A DNA stretch of 64,000 nt from an uncultured Aquimarina sp. (GTDB taxonomy: Bacteria > Bacteroidota > Bacteroidia > Flavobacteriales > Flavobacteriaceae), in the NCBI RefSeq assembly GCF_947500065.1, contig NZ_CANMQT010000003.1:124001-188000 (forward strand), in the 5' to 3' direction. The notes under the pieces are model-generated. The model was given only the letters and a program-made list of their open reading frames with translations, did not search any database and was not told the DNA's origin. The translations under genes were made by a program, and so were the position numbers. Below are positions 1 to 9,141 of this stretch, piece after piece; the stretch's first letter is position 1, and every line of letters begins with the position of its first letter.

Positions 1-116
1 CTCAACATATACGGAAGAGTTAGAGTATTTTGGCATAAAGTAATATAACAGTGTAAAAGCAAAGCATTTCATATTGATATACAAAATGCTCTGTTTTATA
101 CATTATGTTAAAATTC

Positions 117-1985
117 CTAAACTTTGCAGAAGGATACAAAATCTGTTATTGGATTTGGTTCTCCCTCACCATTAGTTAATGCAACCGTTGCCGAAAGTGA
201 TATTGTATATGCACAAGGCAACAGATCATTAACGGTTTGTCCTGCAGGAGTGAATACTAATTGAGAAGTACCAAATGTTTCTGGTGCGGCCATTAATGGT
301 ATAGCCGGAAAACTAAAGCTTTGTCCAGGTTTGTTTGGTCCAACAATGGATAATGACACGGCTTTCAGGTTTTCGTTTCTTGCACTATATTTCACGTTTA
401 AATCAGTAGTTATTTTACTACAACCATCAGAATCGGCCGAAACGATCTCTTGTACGTCTACAGAGACAGCAGCGACTCTGTTATTTACAGTTTTCGGTGC
501 CCAACTACCATGTCTATTTACATTGTCGTATTCTGCATTAAATATCGCAATAGGTTTAGATGTTCCAGCAATAACCTCTGTTGCAGCATTATTAATTTCA
601 CGTTGCTTCATTCTGATTGCAAAGTATCTATTCAATAAATGAGGTCTTGCAGGTGAAACAGTTGGAGCGCCAATGGCAGATGTTGGCGAACTCATGTCAA
701 TAGATGTTAATCCTGTTAATGCTACTGTATTTAGTTTTAAAATTTCCGCATCCTGATGAGGCTCAAAATTAGAATTCTGTGGAACGGGAATCCAATTGCC
801 ATTAAATGAAATTGATAATTCTGGAGCCAGTGCATTAATGTGGTAAGGCTCTTTATCCACTGGATTCATTGGATCACCTGTTAAGGTAAATAAATTACCA
901 ATTACCGTTTTCGGAATCATATTCGGTACTACTGCTTGCCAACCTCCAACCGTTGGAATATCAGTAGGTGCAGCCACTTCCTGATATTCGAACATATATT
1001 CCATAGGATTACCATTCAGTGTTTTACTAATAGTTCCTATTAAATTAATAGTTCTATAAAATGCATAATCGTTAAAACCTGGACGTAAGGTTTTACCATT
1101 GGCTGTGTTAATCTCAGACTGAATATGTATTTTTTTTAGTAACCCAAAGTTTGTAAAGGATGCTGGAATTGGATCTGGTATTATATCGAGGTCATCCACA
1201 CATAATTCGACACAAAGGCAATGTCCTACATTATCTCTTTTATCGGCATCCGTCTCTATTGCTATTCTAGAATTACCTATTTCTAATTGAAAATATACAT
1301 CTGGACCACTATTAAAAGGAGGAAAAGGTGTTTCTACATTGATAATGGGAGAAAGGAATGTTTGTTTAAAATCTATGCTGGTATAATCAATCCTAAAATA
1401 TCCTGCACTATTGGTAATTCCGCTTCCTAATTCATCATCTGTAAACCAATCAGCATCTAGTGCAATAACCTTTACTCCAGGAATAGGTGTTTTCTCGTCT
1501 AGGCAAGAAAGTAAACGTCCGCAGATTACCCAAGCATCAAAAAGACCTCTAATGAAACACCAAAATCTGGAATTGATGCAATACTTCCAAGCGAATATCA
1601 AATCATTATCAACTTCTCTCCATTCTGGTTGTACTGTAGTAATTGTAAATTGTATAGGTTCTCTGTCTTCACTTTTTTGATTAGGAACTCTTTTGGTTAG
1701 AACATCAATTACCAAAGGACCACCATAATCCTGATAACTATCATCTAGCACAGTTTCATAATTGCCCTTTTCATCTATTTCGGCCTCTGCCAGTAATAAT
1801 TTTGATTTAGCTTTTATAACTGTATCTCCTAATACTTCTAGTGTTTTTTTAGGGTTAGCCGCAACACCAACTACTCCAATTTCAAGGTTTTCTACCTGAT
1901 AAAAACGTATAGTTGAACCAATTAATGGTTCTTTGCAATCTCTGCATATCCTAGCAGAAAGATTGCCTTTTAATATAAAACTCAT
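117..1985 (-). CDS. Large unrecognised protein with transthyretin-like modules
   Basis: A 622-residue protein I cannot assign to a named family. The N-terminus (about 1-100) and a second stretch (about 150-235, GRLLSCLDEKTPIPGVKV...GYFRIDY) read like carboxypeptidase-regulatory or transthyretin-type beta-sandwich modules, the kind with a polar insert followed by 'G.F.I'. There is no signal peptide or sorting domain: it begins MSFILKGNLSARICRDC. Cysteines are unusually numerous in the first half (CRDC near 14-17, a cluster at 135-160, HCLCVELC near 255), suggesting metal binding or disulfides. The C-terminal half (about 290-622) is rich in T/N/P and looks like further beta structure. It stands alone, with the next gene in the opposite direction. 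The ATG at its 5' end is the only sensible start. Function unknown. Confidence 0.75.
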   Translation of the reverse strand: MSFILKGNLSARICRDCKEPLIGSTIRFYQVENLEIGVVGVAANPKKTLEVLGDTVIKAKSKLLLAEAEIDEKGNYETVLDDSYQDYGGPLVIDVLTKRVPNQKSEDREPIQFTITTVQPEWREVDNDLIFAWKYCINSRFWCFIRGLFDAWVICGRLLSCLDEKTPIPGVKVIALDADWFTDDELGSGITNSAGYFRIDYTSIDFKQTFLSPIINVETPFPPFNSGPDVYFQLEIGNSRIAIETDADKRDNVGHCLCVELCVDDLDIIPDPIPASFTNFGLLKKIHIQSEINTANGKTLRPGFNDYAFYRTINLIGTISKTLNGNPMEYMFEYQEVAAPTDIPTVGGWQAVVPNMIPKTVIGNLFTLTGDPMNPVDKEPYHINALAPELSISFNGNWIPVPQNSNFEPHQDAEILKLNTVALTGLTSIDMSSPTSAIGAPTVSPARPHLLNRYFAIRMKQREINNAATEVIAGTSKPIAIFNAEYDNVNRHGSWAPKTVNNRVAAVSVDVQEIVSADSDGCSKITTDLNVKYSARNENLKAVSLSIVGPNKPGQSFSFPAIPLMAAPETFGTSQLVFTPAGQTVNDLLPCAYTISLSATVALTNGEGEPNPITDFVSFCKV

Positions 1986-2171
1986 AGTAATTTGTTTTAA
2001 GATTTGTATGAATATGTCAAATCTATCGTCTTATAACTGCTTTTAAAAGAGTTAAATAACTAATAGTCAGCAGTGTAAAAACCCTATTTTTGTAATATAA
2101 TTACTTACATTAATGGTAAGTAATGCCAATTTTAAACTACTAGAATATTTAGTAAACTCTTTAATTTTGAT

Positions 2172-2357
2172 ATGAAAAAGCATATAGGTCAAAAAGATCA
2201 TTCGATGGGTGAATTTGCTATTGTGGATCAATGTAGCTTAAGAGGGCACTTAAAATATGTGTATACTACTGGAAAAGAAGTATATCGTGATGGTCGTAAG
2301 ACGATACATTGGTGGAGAATGCCTTATAGGAAGTGCATGTACCAGAAAATTGGGTAG
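2172..2357 (+). CDS. Small hypothetical ORF (61 aa), doubtful
   Basis: An ATG-initiated 61-codon frame with a basic, aromatic-rich product (MKKHIGQKDHSMGEF...). No motif is recognised. No clear ribosome site is visible, and the following 180 bp stays partly open in two frames. It could therefore be a genuine small protein, the 5' part of a broken gene, or noise. The next gene lies 177 bp downstream on the same strand. Confidence 0.3.
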   Translation: MKKHIGQKDHSMGEFAIVDQCSLRGHLKYVYTTGKEVYRDGRKTIHWWRMPYRKCMYQKIG

Positions 2358-2534
2358 AGGTGCAGGAGTTTTTATGAGGAATTGTTTGTAGTTCCTCATT
2401 ACATAGGGATAGGTATTGGTAATCTAGTAGGGTATAGTATGTTTTTAATTTTAGGAGCTAAAAGTGAATAATTCCTTATGAAATAAAGTCAAACAAGGTT
2501 TGAATCTATTTCCCAACAATAATCTGTTAAAAAC

Positions 2535-3161
2535 TTGTTTTCTTTTTCTCCCAAAAAAACAAGTTCTTTGTTGCCGGAAAAAAAAGAGTCATTGGAAGAA
2601 CAAGTTATAACAACGAAGAAATTTACGCGAAATAATTTCTTCAAGAATACTTATTGTGTATTTAAAGGAGTTCGATTAAGAGAGATCTCCAGAAGAAAAC
2701 TGCATTATCGTAGCGAATCTGGTAGTACGTACTATTATACTACGAATGGAGTATATCGATTATCCAATCATTGGGGTAGAGCTGCTAAATGCAATTGGCG
2801 ACTGGTTTCAGAAATTCCTGTAGAGATAGATGATCTTCGTTTGGGATATGCAGATTGGACAGATTTCAGAGAAAATTTAGATGAAGATGTAGATGCGTAT
2901 TATATTGCTGTAGATTTCGAAACTAAAACAGTTAGTTATAAGCATAAAGATAATCCGGCCTACGACCAGATAGCAATTGTTAGGCCTGTAGATGCTACCC
3001 GTAAACTGATTAAGCAAATCAAAAACCTCTTAGAAGATCATAAATGGGCTAAATATTATGACTATGATGATTTAGATGAATTTCGAAAAGAAGTAATTCT
3101 GGAACTAGTCAATACTAATAAGTCATTGCAGGAGATACGACAGGAATTGGCAGCTTATTAG
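2535..3161 (+). CDS. Hypothetical protein, 208 aa, TTG start
   Basis: A soluble protein of unknown function with a lysine-rich N-terminus (about 1-35), an aromatic middle (TYYYTTNGVYRLSNHWG near 65-80) and an acidic, probably helical C-terminal third ending in two amphipathic segments (about 155-205). There is no signal peptide or membrane segment. No methionine codon occurs inside the frame, and an in-frame stop lies 15 bp upstream of the TTG at 2535, so initiation must use TTG (2535, or a TTG a few codons later). It ends 8 bp before the stop of the convergent pirin gene. I do not recognise the family. The composition and clean length argue for a real gene. Confidence 0.65.
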   Translation: MFSFSPKKTSSLLPEKKESLEEQVITTKKFTRNNFFKNTYCVFKGVRLREISRRKLHYRSESGSTYYYTTNGVYRLSNHWGRAAKCNWRLVSEIPVEIDDLRLGYADWTDFRENLDEDVDAYYIAVDFETKTVSYKHKDNPAYDQIAIVRPVDATRKLIKQIKNLLEDHKWAKYYDYDDLDEFRKEVILELVNTNKSLQEIRQELAAY

Positions 3162-3169
3162 AAACGATA

Positions 3170-4042
3170 TTATTCTGGCATCACTACATAACTATCATCA
3201 TGCTGAACTTTTGGAAATTGTTTGTTTCGCCATTGATTTTTTGCTTCTTCTAGTTTTTCTTTACTAGAAGAGACAAAATTCCAATAGATATGTCTTTCTT
3301 CAGGGAATGGTTGACCTCCAAACAATAATAAATGTGAGTTTGGTTCTAAGATAATGGAGCAGCTATCTTCAATTTTTGAAACCAGCATATTTCCTTTAGA
3401 AATTACATTTTCACAAGCTTGTATTTCGCCATCCACAATGCAGATGCCTATTTCTCCTTGTAATTCCCCTTTAATTTGCAATTCATAGCGTTCCGTGTTT
3501 TTTACTTCTACCATAAAGAGCTCTGAATGTACCGGTAATGGAGATTCTTTGCCATATCCTTTCCCAGCTACCAATCTAAACTCAGTAGTTCCATCTGTCC
3601 AATGCGGTAAATCGTTTTTATCCAAATGATGAAACTCTGGTTGTATATCTTCTAATTCTTTTGGTAAAGCAACCCAGATTTGATAACCGTGTGTTAAAAA
3701 TTCTGAGCCATCTCTCATATCCCTAGGAGTACGTTCTGTATGAGTAACTCCTTTTCCTGCAATCATCCAGTTCACAGAACCAGGAGATATCCGCTGATTG
3801 GTTCCTATACTATCCTGATGTATAATCTCACCATCTAATAAATAGGTTAAGGTAGATAAACCGATATGTGGATGTTGATCTACATCCATGTACTTTCCTT
3901 TTTTAATCATTGTAGGTCCCATATGATCAATGAATATAAAAGGTCCAACCATTCTTTTTTTTCTGAAAGGAATAAGTCTGCCTACCAAAAAATCACCAAT
4001 ATCTCGACTACGTTCTTCAATTATTAATCCTTGATTAGACAT
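3170..4042 (-). CDS. Pirin family protein
   Basis: A cytoplasmic bicupin of the pirin family, 290 aa, the usual length. The N-terminal cupin carries the family signature GPFIFIDHMGP near residue 35, then HPHIGLSTLTYLLDGEI (about 77-93) and the HTERTP segment (about 121-126). These supply the three His and one Glu that bind iron in characterised pirins. The C-terminal cupin (about 165-285) is more diverged, as is typical. Some bacterial pirins (YhhW) degrade quercetin and others are redox-linked cofactors, so the substrate cannot be read from sequence. It is a single gene convergent with the 208-aa unknown and divergent from the antiporter. Confidence 0.93.
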   Translation of the reverse strand: MSNQGLIIEERSRDIGDFLVGRLIPFRKKRMVGPFIFIDHMGPTMIKKGKYMDVDQHPHIGLSTLTYLLDGEIIHQDSIGTNQRISPGSVNWMIAGKGVTHTERTPRDMRDGSEFLTHGYQIWVALPKELEDIQPEFHHLDKNDLPHWTDGTTEFRLVAGKGYGKESPLPVHSELFMVEVKNTERYELQIKGELQGEIGICIVDGEIQACENVISKGNMLVSKIEDSCSIILEPNSHLLLFGGQPFPEERHIYWNFVSSSKEKLEEAKNQWRNKQFPKVQHDDSYVVMPE

Positions 4043-4204
4043 TAAAACAGTTTTTTTGACGTTTAGAACTTCTAAAATACATTTTTTGACAAGAGTATTT
4101 AGTTAAATATATATTAAGTAGCAATACAATAAATATGGGTATGAAGTAGGTTAATTTATTTTACTATCTTTTCCCGACCAATCTTAAACAACCTAAACTA
4201 ACCA

Positions 4205-5518
4205 ATGGAAATATTTTCTTCTTACAATGTAATCATAGGCATTTCTTTGACTATTATTTTATCATTTATTTTTAACGGAATTGCTAAAAAAACGAATATT
4301 CCAGCGGTGTTGATGCTGATTATTTTAGGAATCATTTATCAATATGGTATCAAAGCTATTGGAGGAGAGGAGATTAATTTCTTTCCTATGCTAGAAGTAT
4401 TAGGGATTGTTGGTTTAATAATGATCGTACTGGAAGCAGCATTAGAATTAAAATTAAAACGTGAAAAATTAATTCCTATTCTAAAATCGTTCGCTATTGC
4501 TTTAATTGGTCTCGTTGCTTCGGCTTATGTTGCTGCGGTAGTATTAAAAGCCCTAATAGAAGGGATGACCTGGCAATCTGCATTATTGTATGCTACGCCC
4601 TTATCTATTTTATCTAGTGCTATTATTATACCGAGTGTTGCAGGATTATCAGAAGCTAAAAAGGAATTTCATGTGTATGAAAGCACGTTCTCTGATATTC
4701 TGGGGATCATGATGTTCTATTTCCTTACAGGTAAGTTAAATCCTGCCGAAGATGCTGGAGTTGCAGGTTTTGCTTTCAATTTAATTCTTACCATTATCAT
4801 TTCTTTAATAGCGAGTTACGGAATTATTCTAATTTTTCAGAAGATCAAAAGCCAGGTCAAGCTATTTCTATTAATCGCGGTTTTATTGTTGTTATATGGT
4901 TTGGGTAAAAAGATGCATTTATCTTCGCTGATAATCGTATTAATATTCGGACTTGTGATCGCCAACATGAAGTTGTTTTTTAAATGGAAGTTGGAAGGTC
5001 TCTTGGATTTCGAAAAAGCCAAATCCATTTATCATGAATTACACGTAATTACTGCAGAAACGGCTTTTGTGGTAAGAACATTATTTTTTGTGATTTTTGG
5101 AATTACCATCACACTTTCATCATTACTAAACCTTAAAGTTACTTTAATTAGTATCTTGATTATTATATCTATTTATGTAATCCGATATGGGTTGTTGCGA
5201 TTGTTTGTAGGTAAAGATATTTCACCGCAAGTATTCATTGCGCCTAGAGGATTAATTACAGTGCTTTTATTTTATGCAATACCAGTAGAAGCAATTATTC
5301 CAGGATTTGAACCTGGAATTTTACTGTTCGTAATTATTGGAACCAGTTTAATTATGACAGGTGGAATGATACGAGACAAAAAAATAAAAGGAGCAATACC
5401 AACTCCTGAAGAAATTGAAGCTGCAGCGGATGCAGAAGTCGAGTTTATAATGAATACTACTACAGATCTTAGCGAAATAGAAGAATCTTCTTCTGAGGAC
5501 AAAGAATCTTATGAATAA
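4205..5518 (+). CDS. Cation:proton antiporter (Na+/H+ exchanger, CPA family)
   Basis: An inner-membrane antiporter of 437 aa with about 11-12 hydrophobic segments starting at residue 9 and a short acidic cytoplasmic tail (about 400-437, rich in E/D). Conserved-looking charged positions fall inside the membrane region: ESTFSDILG near residue 160 resembles the ion-binding Asp segment of NhaP-type exchangers, and RGLITVLLFYAIP lies near 350. It probably exchanges Na+ or K+ for H+ in a marine cell; the ion is not determinable here. The WYL regulator follows 8 bp downstream, so the two are probably cotranscribed. Confidence 0.88.
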   Translation: MEIFSSYNVIIGISLTIILSFIFNGIAKKTNIPAVLMLIILGIIYQYGIKAIGGEEINFFPMLEVLGIVGLIMIVLEAALELKLKREKLIPILKSFAIALIGLVASAYVAAVVLKALIEGMTWQSALLYATPLSILSSAIIIPSVAGLSEAKKEFHVYESTFSDILGIMMFYFLTGKLNPAEDAGVAGFAFNLILTIIISLIASYGIILIFQKIKSQVKLFLLIAVLLLLYGLGKKMHLSSLIIVLIFGLVIANMKLFFKWKLEGLLDFEKAKSIYHELHVITAETAFVVRTLFFVIFGITITLSSLLNLKVTLISILIIISIYVIRYGLLRLFVGKDISPQVFIAPRGLITVLLFYAIPVEAIIPGFEPGILLFVIIGTSLIMTGGMIRDKKIKGAIPTPEEIEAAADAEVEFIMNTTTDLSEIEESSSEDKESYE

Positions 5519-5526
5519 GCATTACT

Positions 5527-6207
5527 ATGAAGCGATTACATAGACTGACGGCAATCTTAGTAAAATTACAATCGAAAAAAGTTGTACAAGCTTCAGATTT
5601 GGCGGACAAGTTTGATGTTAGTATACGTACCATTTATCGTGATATGCTGGCATTGTCTGATGCAGGAGTTCCTATCGGAGCAGAGGCAGGTACTGGTTAT
5701 TTTTTAGTGGATGGATATTCATTACCGCCAATTATGTTTACAGAAAAAGAAGCCAATGCTTTAATAACAGCTTCTAAAATTATACAAACAAATAATGATG
5801 AGTCGTTAATTTCAGAATATACTGAAGCTATTGAAAAAGTAAAAGCAATTCTCAATTCAACTCAAAAGGAGAAACTAGAGCTTTTAGAAAAACGAATCGT
5901 TAGTCCATCTTATAAAAAGTCTCCTTCTAGCACTTATTTATCCGTGATTCAGAAAGCGATTACGGATTTAAGAGTATTAGAAATTCAATATACTGCTGCA
6001 TCGCAAGAGTATACCAAGCGTTCAATAGAACCACTTGGAGTATATTTTACCAATTCCATTTGGGTACTGATTGCTTACTGTAGATTACGCAAAGATTATC
6101 GGGAATTTAGAACGGATAGAATTGTTAATCTGATAGAAACTTCGGAACTATTTCCTCCTAAATTTTTCACGCTCGAAAATTATTTTAAAAAATATATGGA
6201 AAATTAG
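5527..6207 (+). CDS. YafY-type HTH/WYL transcriptional regulator
   Basis: A 226-aa DNA-binding regulator. An N-terminal HTH_11 domain (about 5-60; ASDLADKFDVSIRTIYRDM is the recognition region) is followed by a linker and a WYL-type ligand domain (about 135-205, with the conserved 'RSIEPLGVYFTNSIWVLIAY' core). WYL regulators sense small ligands or nucleic acids and usually control an adjacent gene. It follows the antiporter by 8 bp and precedes a small secreted ABM-like gene. An inverted repeat TGACA-N6-TGTCA lies just after its stop codon and is the best candidate operator. The ligand is unknown. Confidence 0.9.
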   Translation: MKRLHRLTAILVKLQSKKVVQASDLADKFDVSIRTIYRDMLALSDAGVPIGAEAGTGYFLVDGYSLPPIMFTEKEANALITASKIIQTNNDESLISEYTEAIEKVKAILNSTQKEKLELLEKRIVSPSYKKSPSSTYLSVIQKAITDLRVLEIQYTAASQEYTKRSIEPLGVYFTNSIWVLIAYCRLRKDYREFRTDRIVNLIETSELFPPKFFTLENYFKKYMEN

Positions 6208-6218
6208 TGATATACTAC

Positions 6219-6234
6219 TGACATAAGGTTGTCA
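6219..6234. promoter_or_regulatory. Candidate operator, inverted repeat TGACA-N6-TGTCA
   Basis: A perfect 5-bp dyad with a 6-bp spacer lies in the 59-bp gap between the WYL regulator and the secreted ABM-like gene, 33 bp before that gene's ATG. A further GGTCA half-site follows at 6237-6241. The position suits autoregulated control of the downstream gene by the neighbouring WYL regulator. Binding is inferred. Confidence 0.4.
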
Positions 6235-6266
6235 CAGGTCACTTGTAGTTTTGGCTAAAATTAATA

Positions 6267-6659
6267 ATGTATCACCTAATTCACACAATTATGCTTAGTA
6301 TGTTTTTATGCTGTGCAACTACATTTAGTCAAAATCAAAATCTTATGAAAAGTAAACCTTATGCAATCGAAGTTGTATTATTCGAAGTCAATCCTGGTTA
6401 TTCCAAAGAGCAGGCAAAAACTGCATTAACCTCTTTAAACGATATTGTAAAATTATACGATGGATTTATAGATAGAACAACTGCCAGTAATGATGATGGC
6501 AGATATATTGATCTATTATATTGGACAGATATCAAAGCTGCTAAAATGGCTGGTGAGTCAATTATGAAAAATCCGGAAGCTGTAGCAATCTTTCAAGTTA
6601 TTCAACCAGAGACTATGCAGATGTTTCACATGGATGTTTTCAATCAGTTCGAAGAATAA
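6267..6659 (+). CDS. Secreted ABM-like (dimeric alpha-beta barrel) protein
   Basis: A 130-aa protein with an N-terminal signal peptide (MYHLIHTIMLSMFLCCATTFSQ, cleavage probably after about 22). The mature domain, from about MKSKPYAIEVVLFEV, has the beta-alpha-beta-beta pattern and length of ferredoxin-like antibiotic-biosynthesis-monooxygenase (ABM) proteins. An alternative cytoplasmic start exists at the internal ATG (M28), but the hydrophobic leader directly before it argues for export. No catalytic residues can be assigned; ABM-fold proteins range from monooxygenases to plain binding proteins. It is probably the regulated target of the upstream WYL gene. Confidence 0.7.
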   Translation: MYHLIHTIMLSMFLCCATTFSQNQNLMKSKPYAIEVVLFEVNPGYSKEQAKTALTSLNDIVKLYDGFIDRTTASNDDGRYIDLLYWTDIKAAKMAGESIMKNPEAVAIFQVIQPETMQMFHMDVFNQFEE

Positions 6660-6682
6660 TCTTATATTTAAAAACCATTGTT

Positions 6683-7519
6683 TTGTTAGACTTAAAACCA
6701 ATCACACATCATAATAGCATGATTCCTGAACATATTCTCAACAGAAAAGGAGCAAGGAGTTTTAAAGATCTTGATCAAGAAGTTATAGACTATCTAAATC
6801 AAGGCCTTATAGAAACCGCCAATCTTATGGAATGGCTCGCAGTAGATCAATTAAAATTATTAAAGCTAATACTTGAAGAACTAGATAAACCACAATGGTA
6901 TGATAGTTTTTATGAAGTTGTTTCGAATCAAAAAAAGCCAAGCGCCAATGCTAATGCCAAAGTAATTGGAATGACTTTTTCTCAATTAACTAATGATGGC
7001 AAGATCATCGATTATTTATCTAATCATACTTCTGATATACCTAGGTGTTGGGCGGCTCAGTATTACAGTGCAATAGAGATGTCTATAACAGAAAGGTTGC
7101 ATACTATTAAACCGTTTGCAGCGGATCCTCATTTTGGGGTTAGAGAAGTTGCTATTTTTGCAACAAAGGAATATATCATTCAGGATTTGGATCCAGCAAT
7201 TATGATATTGTCTAACTGGACAAAGGATGATGATGAAAATATTAGACGTTATGCAGTGGAAACAACTCGGCCTATAGGTGTTTGGACCAAAAAAATAGAT
7301 GATTTAAAAGAATCTCCAGAAAAAGCAATAGATATTTTGGAACCTTTAAAATCGGATACTTCTAAATATGTGAAGGATGCCGTTGGCAATTGGTTAAATG
7401 ATGCCAGTAAAACCAGACCTGATTGGGTAGGAAATATTTGTAATCAATGGAAAAAAGAATCTTCTAATAAAGATACTGCTTACATTATAAAAAAAGCTTT
7501 GCGAACGATTAATAAGTAG
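6683..7519 (+). CDS. DNA alkylation repair protein, AlkD-like HEAT repeat
   Basis: A 278-aa all-helical protein of the AlkC/AlkD-type DNA glycosylase superfamily, which removes N3/N7-alkylated bases by capturing the damaged duplex in a HEAT-repeat groove. Diagnostic stretches are the N-terminal GLIETANLMEWLAVDQLKLL and the paired helices HFGVREVAIFATKEYI (about 150) and DENIRRYAVETTRPIGVW (about 190). The start is probably the TTG at 6683; an ATG at 6719 would remove 12 residues. It is preceded by the ABM gene with a 23-bp gap and stands before a 206-bp intergenic region. It is cytosolic. The base specificity cannot be read. Confidence 0.82.
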   Translation: MLDLKPITHHNSMIPEHILNRKGARSFKDLDQEVIDYLNQGLIETANLMEWLAVDQLKLLKLILEELDKPQWYDSFYEVVSNQKKPSANANAKVIGMTFSQLTNDGKIIDYLSNHTSDIPRCWAAQYYSAIEMSITERLHTIKPFAADPHFGVREVAIFATKEYIIQDLDPAIMILSNWTKDDDENIRRYAVETTRPIGVWTKKIDDLKESPEKAIDILEPLKSDTSKYVKDAVGNWLNDASKTRPDWVGNICNQWKKESSNKDTAYIIKKALRTINK

Positions 7520-7725
7520 TTAAAAATGAGTTATTAACTATTATTGATTTCGTAACTATAACGTTTTATTGTGAAATCAAAAATTAGAATGCTATATAAT
7601 TATTAAATTATCATTAAAACTCACCCTTTTTCAATTCTTTTTAGTTAAATGTCTTAATGTTTTTTATAGTTTTAAACTCCGATAGAAGATATTAACAATA
7701 GTTTATTTTATAAAAAGAATAGTTG

Positions 7726-9141
7726 ATGAGAGTACTTCACACAAGTTTAGAGTGTTATCCTTTGGCAAAAGTTGGAGGGTTAGGTGATGTAGTAGGTTCC
7801 TTACCTAAATATCTCACAGCCTTAGATTGTACTACTGATGTCATTATTCCTTTTTATAATAATGACAAAATTAATCAACTTAGTTGTGAAGATGTTTATT
7901 CGGGTACATTGAATCTGGGTTCTGATAATTATGATTTTACAATTAAAAAAACAATCTCTAAAGCATTTGGGTTTCAGGTGTATTTGGTACATCAAGAAGA
8001 ACTTTTGTATAGATCCGATGTCTATAGTTATGATGATGACACGGAACGATTTGTAGCATTTCAACTAGCGGTTCTAGATTGGTTATTAGTGGCTGATGTG
8101 CAACCAGATATTATACATTGTCATGATCACCATACGGGATTGATACCCTTCTTGGTTTCACAAGTAAACAAATATCAAAGTTTAAGAGATATACCTACTA
8201 TACTTACGATTCATAATGCTCAATACCAAGGACAATTTGGATATGATAAATTAGAATATATACCACAATTTGATCTTCATAATATTGGATTATTGGATTG
8301 GGATCATTGTATCAATCCATTGGCTGCCGGTATTAAATCCGCTTGGAGAGTAACTACAGTTTCTCCTGCTTATATGAAGGAACTGCAGCATCAGGCTAAT
8401 GGTTTGGAAGGACTTTTGTCTCATGAGAATCCTAAATGTGTTGGGATTTTAAACGGAATTGATCATGATACCTGGGATCCTAAAACGGATCCAATGGTTA
8501 TAAAAAACTATGAAGCAAAAAATATAGTTTCTGGCAGAAAAGCTAATAAAGAATGGTTGTGCCAGGAGTTTAACTTGGACATAAACAAACCACTATTTGC
8601 GTTTATTGGGAGGCTTGTATATGAAAAAGGAGCCGATCTGTTGCCAGAGATAGTATCAGAAGCATTGCAGCACTTGGATGCCAATATCCTACTATTAGGA
8701 TCTGGCGATCCTGTTGTAGAGTCACGATTACAGGAATTAAAAGAACGCTTTCCGAATTCATATAATGCATATATAGGTTATGATGAAAAACTATCACATA
8801 TTATATATGCAGGAGCTGATTTTCTACTAATGCCTTCGCGAGTAGAGCCTTGTGGTTTAAATCAATTGTACGCATTGCGATATGGATTAATACCTATTGT
8901 TAGACGTATAGGAGGGTTAAAAGATACAGTGATAGATATTAGTGATCATGGTTTTGGAATCTGTCATGATCAAGTAAACGTTCAGGATGTTTACAATTCA
9001 ATAAAAAGGGGAGTTGAATTGTATAATAATCAAAAACAATATAGGGAAATACAAAAAGAAATAGTAAAAATTGATCATTCTTGGAATAATTCAGCAAAGC
9101 AATATATCGAATTATACAAATCTTTAAAACAACTAAAATGA
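7726..9141 (+). CDS. glgA: Glycogen synthase (ADP-glucose-dependent, GT5)
   Basis: This enzyme transfers glucose from ADP-glucose to the non-reducing end of an alpha-1,4-glucan. The 471-aa product begins MRVLHTSLECYPLAKVGGLGDV, and the KVGGL motif near residues 15-19 binds the nucleotide sugar. The C-terminal Rossmann domain contains FIGRLVYEKGADLL and PSRVEPCGL (about 368-376), the retaining-transferase Glu region. The ATG at 7726 directly follows an in-frame TTG and fits the family N-terminus. It overlaps glgC by 4 bp (ATGA), so the two are translationally coupled, with glgB behind: a glycogen operon. Confidence 0.96.
   Translation: MRVLHTSLECYPLAKVGGLGDVVGSLPKYLTALDCTTDVIIPFYNNDKINQLSCEDVYSGTLNLGSDNYDFTIKKTISKAFGFQVYLVHQEELLYRSDVYSYDDDTERFVAFQLAVLDWLLVADVQPDIIHCHDHHTGLIPFLVSQVNKYQSLRDIPTILTIHNAQYQGQFGYDKLEYIPQFDLHNIGLLDWDHCINPLAAGIKSAWRVTTVSPAYMKELQHQANGLEGLLSHENPKCVGILNGIDHDTWDPKTDPMVIKNYEAKNIVSGRKANKEWLCQEFNLDINKPLFAFIGRLVYEKGADLLPEIVSEALQHLDANILLLGSGDPVVESRLQELKERFPNSYNAYIGYDEKLSHIIYAGADFLLMPSRVEPCGLNQLYALRYGLIPIVRRIGGLKDTVIDISDHGFGICHDQVNVQDVYNSIKRGVELYNNQKQYREIQKEIVKIDHSWNNSAKQYIELYKSLKQLK

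Noticed and set aside
2162..2169. TAATTTTG as promoter of the 61-codon frame
   Set aside because: It matches the -7 consensus but ends only 2 bp before the ATG, so transcription would start inside the frame.
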